Assembly (NCBI GenBank): GCA_944332375.1
Contig: CALVJU010000122.1
Span: 1-9,920, forward strand
Reading direction: 5' to 3'
Source: an uncultured Bacilli bacterium
GTDB lineage: Bacteria > Bacillota_I > Bacilli_A > RF39 > UBA660
DNA length: 9,920 nucleotides
The notes under the pieces are model-generated. The model saw nothing but the letters and a program-made list of their open reading frames with translations, was not told the origin of the DNA and did no database searches. The translations under genes were made by a program, and so were the position numbers. Positions 6,356 through 9,920 of the stretch are shown in pieces. Numbering within the stretch: the stretch's first letter is position 1; every line of letters starts with the position of its first letter.

Positions 6356-8050
6356 ATGATCACAGAAAAATTAGAACAAGTGATTGATCAGGTGGCAAAG
6401 GAATTAGGGTATGACGACCATTTTACAGTGATTGTGTCAAATCGTCCTGAACTTTGTGACTACCAAAGTGATACTGCATTTCAATTAGCAAAGAAGTATC
6501 ATAAAGCACCTATGGTAATTGCAAATGAAATTGTAAACAAGTTACAAGAATTAGAACAATTTTCAAGTTACTTTCACGAAGTATCATTTGCGAATCCAGG
6601 GTTTATTAATTTAACATTAAGTGATGAAATGATTCAGGAAAAATTAACGGATATGATGACACATGAAAAGTTTCATTTAAAACAACCAGAACAAGCGAAA
6701 ACATTTGTCCTTGATTACGGTGGCCCTAATGTCGCAAAACCACTTCATGTAGGCCATATGCGTACTGCGATTGTAGGAGAAAGTATCAAACGAATTATCC
6801 AATATGTAGGTCATAAAACAATTGCTGATGTTCACTTAGGAGACTATGGTTTACAGATTGGGCAAGTAATTTACGGTATTTTACAAGATCAGAAGAATAT
6901 AGAAGACATTACATTAGAATATCTAGAAGAAATTTATCCGAAGATGAGTGCTCTTTGTAAAGAAGATGATACAGTTCGTGAGAAATGTGCTGAAATTACT
7001 AAGAGTCTTCAAGACGGAGAACCAACTTATCGCGCATTATGGAAAGTGATTTTAGAGATTAGTGGAAATGATATCAAACGTTTATATCGCTATTTAGATG
7101 TATCTTTTGACCTATGGCAAGGAGAAAGTGATGCTTATCAGTATATTCAACCAACAGAGGAAATCCTCTTAGAAAAAGGATTATTACAGGATAGTGAAGG
7201 AGCAAAAGTTGTCGATGTCAAAAAAGAAGATGACGCAAAAGAACTTCCACCACTGATTTGGCAAAAAAGTAACGGAGCTTATCTTTATGGAACAACAGAT
7301 CTCGCAACAATATATGAACGTGAACAAAGATTTCATCCAGATTATATTTGCTATGTCGTAGATAATCGTCAAAATTTACACTTTGAACAAGTATTCCGTG
7401 TTTCTGAAAAAGCTGGATTAACCGATGCAAAATTAGAATTCTTAGGTTATGGAACAGTCAATGGAGAAGATGGAAAACCATATAAAACAAGAAGTGGAAA
7501 TACACCAAAGTTAGATGGATTATTTGAACAGACAAAAGAAATCTTCTTATCTAAAAAAGAAGAAAATAAAGATAAAAGTGAAGAAGATATCAAAAAGATT
7601 GTCAATGCTATTTTAAAATTTGCTGACTTACAAAACAGTCGTGAAAGAGATTATATCTTCGATATTCATAAATTCTCAAATACTGTGGGAAAAACAGGAC
7701 CATATATCTTATATACTTATTTGAGAATTGATAAGATATTGAAACAATGTGCAACACCAACAAATTTATCCATTCAAATTTATAACAAAGTTGATCGTGA
7801 TTTACGTTTAAAATTATTAGAATTGGATAAAGTAATTTTAATGGCATTTGAAGATCGTAAGCCAAATTATATTGCTGATTATATTTATCAGTTATCTGAT
7901 CTTGCAAATTCATTTTATCAAAATAACCATCTAGCAAATTTAGAAGATGAAAATAAGAAAAATGATTGGTTATATGTATTAACACTTACGAATAAAGTGT
8001 TAAAAGAACTGTTATTTCTAATTGGAATAGAAATACCAACTTTTATGTAA
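6356..8050 (+). CDS. argS: Arginyl-tRNA synthetase
   Basis: Class I aminoacyl-tRNA synthetase of 564 residues, the usual bacterial length, which charges tRNA-Arg with arginine using ATP in the cytosol. Order of parts: the N-terminal additional domain (about 1-85) that contacts the tRNA D-loop; the catalytic Rossmann domain opening with DYGGPNVAKPLHVGHMRTA, whose HIGH motif is HVGH at 131-134; and the KMSK-equivalent region KTRSGN starting at Lys377, which lacks a literal KMSK as is normal for most ArgS. The C-terminal DALR anticodon-binding domain is introduced by the family signature KTGPYILYTYLRI (446-458) and ends in the typical hydrophobic-x-M terminus (IPTFM). Middle gene of DUF1934-argS-rpoE; the next gene's ATG is 21 bases after its stop. 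No missing key residue seen. Confidence 0.97.
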   Translation: MITEKLEQVIDQVAKELGYDDHFTVIVSNRPELCDYQSDTAFQLAKKYHKAPMVIANEIVNKLQELEQFSSYFHEVSFANPGFINLTLSDEMIQEKLTDMMTHEKFHLKQPEQAKTFVLDYGGPNVAKPLHVGHMRTAIVGESIKRIIQYVGHKTIADVHLGDYGLQIGQVIYGILQDQKNIEDITLEYLEEIYPKMSALCKEDDTVREKCAEITKSLQDGEPTYRALWKVILEISGNDIKRLYRYLDVSFDLWQGESDAYQYIQPTEEILLEKGLLQDSEGAKVVDVKKEDDAKELPPLIWQKSNGAYLYGTTDLATIYEREQRFHPDYICYVVDNRQNLHFEQVFRVSEKAGLTDAKLEFLGYGTVNGEDGKPYKTRSGNTPKLDGLFEQTKEIFLSKKEENKDKSEEDIKKIVNAILKFADLQNSRERDYIFDIHKFSNTVGKTGPYILYTYLRIDKILKQCATPTNLSIQIYNKVDRDLRLKLLELDKVILMAFEDRKPNYIADYIYQLSDLANSFYQNNHLANLEDENKKNDWLYVLTLTNKVLKELLFLIGIEIPTFM

Positions 8051-8061
8051 AACATGAAAAT

Positions 8062-8067
8062 GGAGGG
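8062..8067 (+). promoter_or_regulatory. Ribosome binding site fixing the rpoE start
   Basis: GGAGGG lies 4 bases before the ATG at 8072. An in-frame ATG at 8054 and another at 8060 precede or overlap it; using them would translate through the Shine-Dalgarno itself (giving MEGIM), so they are not the start. Confidence 0.9.
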
Positions 8068-8071
8068 AATT

Positions 8072-8515
8072 ATGAAATTAAAAAATATGCCAAAAGAAGA
8101 ATTAGAAATCATGTCATATACAGATTTGACGGAATTATTATTAAAAGAAAATAAAAAACCAATGAATACACCAACAATTTTTCGTAAGATATGTGATTTA
8201 CTAGGTTATAGTGATGATGAGTATGCTTCTAAAATAGGAGATTACTATACTTCTCTTACGATTGATAAACGTTTTGTTTTATTGGATAGTAATGAATGGG
8301 ATTTAAGAGATCATCATAGTATTGATTTATCTTTAGAAGATGATGAAGAGGAAGAAGAAGAGGAAGAAGATATGATAGACGAAGAGCCAGAAGAACTTCC
8401 AGAAGAAGAAATAAATATTGATGAAGTAAATACAGATGACGAATTAGACGTGGATGATGATGACATTGATGATTTAAATATCATTCCTGATGAGGAAGAA
8501 GATCTAGAATCGTAA
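8072..8515 (+). CDS. rpoE: DNA-directed RNA polymerase delta subunit
   Basis: The 147-residue delta subunit, a Firmicutes-specific accessory subunit of RNA polymerase that promotes enzyme recycling, lowers non-specific nucleic-acid binding and sharpens the response of promoters to initiating nucleotide. Residues about 8-85 form the folded HARE-HTH (winged-helix-like) domain, with the family patterns NTPTIFRKICDLLGYSDDEY, FYTSL-like YYTSLTIDKRF and W76DLRDH. Residues 89-147 are the disordered acidic tail: I count 38 Asp/Glu among 59 residues, no Lys or Arg, and a run of eight Glu at 92-99. Tail composition and order (folded domain, then acidic tail) match the family exactly. It lies 21 bases after argS and is probably cotranscribed with it. 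I see no U-tract terminator after it, only a short hairpin at 8523-8542. Confidence 0.95.
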   Translation: MKLKNMPKEELEIMSYTDLTELLLKENKKPMNTPTIFRKICDLLGYSDDEYASKIGDYYTSLTIDKRFVLLDSNEWDLRDHHSIDLSLEDDEEEEEEEEDMIDEEPEELPEEEINIDEVNTDDELDVDDDDIDDLNIIPDEEEDLES

Positions 8516-8522
8516 TTTATCT

Positions 8523-8542
8523 CAATTTTTTCAAGAAAATTG
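8523..8542. promoter_or_regulatory. Short palindrome abutting the HU promoter
   Basis: CAATTTT (8523-8529) and AAAATTG (8536-8542) form a perfect 7-bp inverted repeat with a 6-base centre, ending on the base before the -35 element of the HU gene. It could be a weak factor-dependent end for rpoE transcripts or a protein-binding site. With A+T-rich arms and no T tract it could also be chance. Confidence 0.35.
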
Positions 8543-8571
8543 TTGCAATTACACGAAAATAATGATATTCT
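8543..8571 (+). promoter_or_regulatory. Promoter of the HU gene
   Basis: TTGCAA (8543-8548) and TATTCT (8566-8571) are 17 bases apart, and TG at 8563-8564 gives an extended -10. Transcription would begin near 8578, leaving a leader of about 39 bases with a full AGGAGGT Shine-Dalgarno at 8602-8608. Confidence 0.65.
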
Positions 8572-8616
8572 TAGAATGTAAGCAAGATAGCTTAACATAA
8601 TAGGAGGTAAATCATA

Positions 8617-8889
8617 ATGACAAAAGCAAATTTAATTGATTACATTGCTGAACAAGCAGGGTTAACAAAAGCAGATGCTACTCGTGCATTAGAAGCAACA
8701 ATGAGTGGAATCATCAAAGGATTACAAGAGGAAAAGAAAGTAACTTTAACTGGATTCTGCACATTTAGTGCTGTTGATAAAGAAGAAAAACAAGGACGTA
8801 ATCCAAGAACTGGAGCTCCTGTTACTATTCCTGCTAGAACTGATGTTAAAATCAAAGCTGGTTCTAAATTAAAAGAAGCTTTAAACTAA
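8617..8889 (+). CDS. HU-family nucleoid DNA-binding protein
   Basis: Histone-like HU protein of 90 residues, the standard length, which acts as a dimer that bends and compacts DNA in the nucleoid. The N-terminal helical half (MTKANLIDYIAEQAGLTKADATRAL) matches the dimerisation helices. The beta-arm has the conserved GRNPRTG at 60-66 containing the DNA-intercalating Pro63, and the C-terminal helix is KAGSKLKEALN. Two departures from the consensus are visible: the near-invariant GFGTF turn reads GFCTF at 46-50 (Cys48), and the usual P-x-F-K before the last helix is VKIK. The start follows an ideal AGGAGGT eight bases upstream. Monocistronic, between its own promoter and a terminator that begins within its stop codon. 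IHF is excluded because a single homodimeric type is expected in Gram-positives; the paralogue number is unknown. Confidence 0.95.
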   Translation: MTKANLIDYIAEQAGLTKADATRALEATMSGIIKGLQEEKKVTLTGFCTFSAVDKEEKQGRNPRTGAPVTIPARTDVKIKAGSKLKEALN

Positions 8890-8909
8890 AAGGCAATATG
8901 CCTTTTTTT
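8888..8909 (+). terminator. Intrinsic terminator of the HU gene
   Basis: AAAAGGCA (8888-8895) and TGCCTTTT (8899-8906) form an 8-bp stem (or 7 bp with a 5-base loop), continuing into seven T at 8903-8909. The stem begins inside the TAA stop codon of the HU gene, a very compact arrangement. Confidence 0.9.
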
Positions 8910-8920
8910 CTTATTTATTT

Positions 8921-9920
8921 ATGAAATTAGATAAAGCCATTTGTCTATTAAAAGAAATAGAATCATATCAAGAACAAGCTTATATTGTAGGAGGATACGT
9001 AAGAGATTGGATCAGAGGTATTCCTACAGAAGATATTGACATTTGTACTAGTATGACCCCAGTTCAGTTAAAACAACACTTTCAAGTAAAAAGAGAAAAT
9101 TACGGTTCTTCTTTTATTCAATATCAGGGATCATTATTTGAAGTTACTACTTTTCGTAAAGAACAAGGAAGTAATGACCATAGGCATCCCTTGGAAGTAA
9201 GTTATACAGATGTTTTGAGAGAGGATTTAAAGAGAAGAGATTTTAGAATGAATACTCTCTGTATGAATTCTAATAAAGAAGTCATTGATTTACTTCATGG
9301 TAAAGAAGATATTTTAGAAAAGAAGATTGTCTGTGTAGGAGATCCTCGTGTTCGTTTAGAGGAAGATGCTTTACGTATTTTGAGAGCCATTCGTTTCGCA
9401 ACCGTCCTCGATTTTACAATTGATCCAAAGTTATCACAGGCAATGGTAGAGAAAAAAACATTATTAAACTCCATTTCTTATGAGAGAAAGAGAAAAGAAT
9501 TAGATCTTATTTTTTCCACAGATCCAGAAAAAGGAAGAACTCTTTTGATTGAACATCAGTTATTAGATTGTTTGGAATTAACAAAGTTAAAAGAAGTAAC
9601 ACTTTGTTCTGAACCGATTTGTATTTGGTATCAGTTAGATGTTGAAAATAAGTATCCATTTACACGAAAAGAAAAAAAGCTATTTTCTGTTTTCAGAAAG
9701 TATGAAGGAAAAGAGATAGACGTAGATACTCTTTATCGTTTTGATCGCTTTACTTTATCTTGCCTTGCAGAATTGCACGCTATTCCAAAAGATCAAGTAT
9801 TCAAACAAAAACAATCCCTTCCAATTCAGACAAGAAAGGATATTCAGATAACGAGTCAAGAGTTACTACAATATGTACCAAGTCATATGCTTTCCCGAGT
9901 TTATGAAGCATTAGAACACG
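8921..9920 (+). CDS. cca: CCA tRNA nucleotidyltransferase, 3' end cut by window
   Basis: Partial gene (first 333 codons, open at the right edge) for a class II tRNA nucleotidyltransferase, which adds or repairs the 3' CCA of tRNAs without a template. Motifs of the poly(A) polymerase/CCA family in order: GGYVRD at 24-29, the metal-binding EDIDI with Asp38 and Asp40, a third strand FEVTTFR at 73-79, the RRDFRMNTL motif at 105-113, and EDALRILRAIRFA at 148-160, which holds the nucleotide-reading EDxxR. The rest is the helical neck and body region, incomplete here. CCA-adding, A-adding and poly(A) polymerase activities cannot be separated safely from this part; the single-gene assumption favours CCA-adding. 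The ATG has no Shine-Dalgarno before it (TTATTTATTT) and lies 12 bases after the HU terminator's T run. Other in-frame starts upstream are absent. Confidence 0.9.
   Translation, partial: MKLDKAICLLKEIESYQEQAYIVGGYVRDWIRGIPTEDIDICTSMTPVQLKQHFQVKRENYGSSFIQYQGSLFEVTTFRKEQGSNDHRHPLEVSYTDVLREDLKRRDFRMNTLCMNSNKEVIDLLHGKEDILEKKIVCVGDPRVRLEEDALRILRAIRFATVLDFTIDPKLSQAMVEKKTLLNSISYERKRKELDLIFSTDPEKGRTLLIEHQLLDCLELTKLKEVTLCSEPICIWYQLDVENKYPFTRKEKKLFSVFRKYEGKEIDVDTLYRFDRFTLSCLAELHAIPKDQVFKQKQSLPIQTRKDIQITSQELLQYVPSHMLSRVYEALEH

Noticed and set aside
7184..7985. Several minus-strand frames (62-125 codons) across argS
   Set aside because: All lie inside argS, overlap one another, lack recognisable motifs and have hydrophobic/aromatic compositions typical of antisense frames in A+T-rich genes.
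8314..8598. Minus-strand frame rich in serine (94 codons)
   Set aside because: It is the antisense of the Asp/Glu-rich tail of RNA polymerase delta: GAA/GAT/GAG repeats read backwards give TCT/TCA/TTC serine-rich nonsense. No Shine-Dalgarno.
1..9920. CRISPR array, tRNA or rRNA gene, insertion sequence or phage genes
   Set aside because: I saw no regularly spaced repeats, cloverleaf-like sequence, rRNA core motif, transposase or integrase motif, or terminal inverted repeats. The gene content is mainly housekeeping.

Overview
The window is a low-GC stretch with a Gram-positive (Firmicutes/Bacilli-like) character. It has strong purine-rich ribosome binding sites (AGGAGG, GAGGTGA), sigma-A type promoters with extended -10 elements, and U-tract hairpin terminators. 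It encodes RNA polymerase delta subunit, a protein found essentially only in Firmicutes and their relatives, and a DUF1934 (YwiB-like) gene directly upstream of argS, an order I recall from Firmicutes. The very A+T-rich codon use would suit the Erysipelotrichia or a related gut Bacilli lineage, but that placement is inference. I see no phage, insertion sequence, CRISPR array, rRNA or tRNA.

Layout. (1) 12-938, plus: an FkbM-type SAM-dependent methyltransferase, the only gene with an accessory flavour. It converges on (2) 1076-3049, minus: a class A penicillin-binding protein, with a shared hairpin terminator between them. (3) 3153-5072, plus, divergent from the PBP: a two-gene operon. Its first gene fuses a DHH/DHHA2 phosphoesterase of the family II pyrophosphatase type to a LOG-family (lysine-decarboxylase-like) nucleotide phosphoribohydrolase module. 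The second is a GNAT-like acetyltransferase whose start lies 3 bases after the upstream stop. (4) 5257-5853, plus: an isolated gene of unknown function with its own strong promoter, a leader of about 110 bases and its own terminator. It may have a transglutaminase/papain-like fold. (5) 5988-8515, plus: DUF1934 - argS - rpoE, starting at a near-consensus promoter. (6) 8617-8889: an HU-family DNA-binding protein with its own promoter and terminator. (7) 8921 to the right edge: a tRNA nucleotidyltransferase (CCA-adding enzyme) that runs off the window.

Together the genes are mostly housekeeping: cell-wall synthesis, arginyl-tRNA charging, tRNA 3'-end maturation, transcription and nucleoid structure. 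The most unusual object is the DHH-LOG fusion. It joins two nucleotide/phosphate-hydrolysing modules in one chain and has altered substrate-binding motifs, so its true substrate is open. The Cys-containing orphan at 5257-5853 is the second item worth attention.
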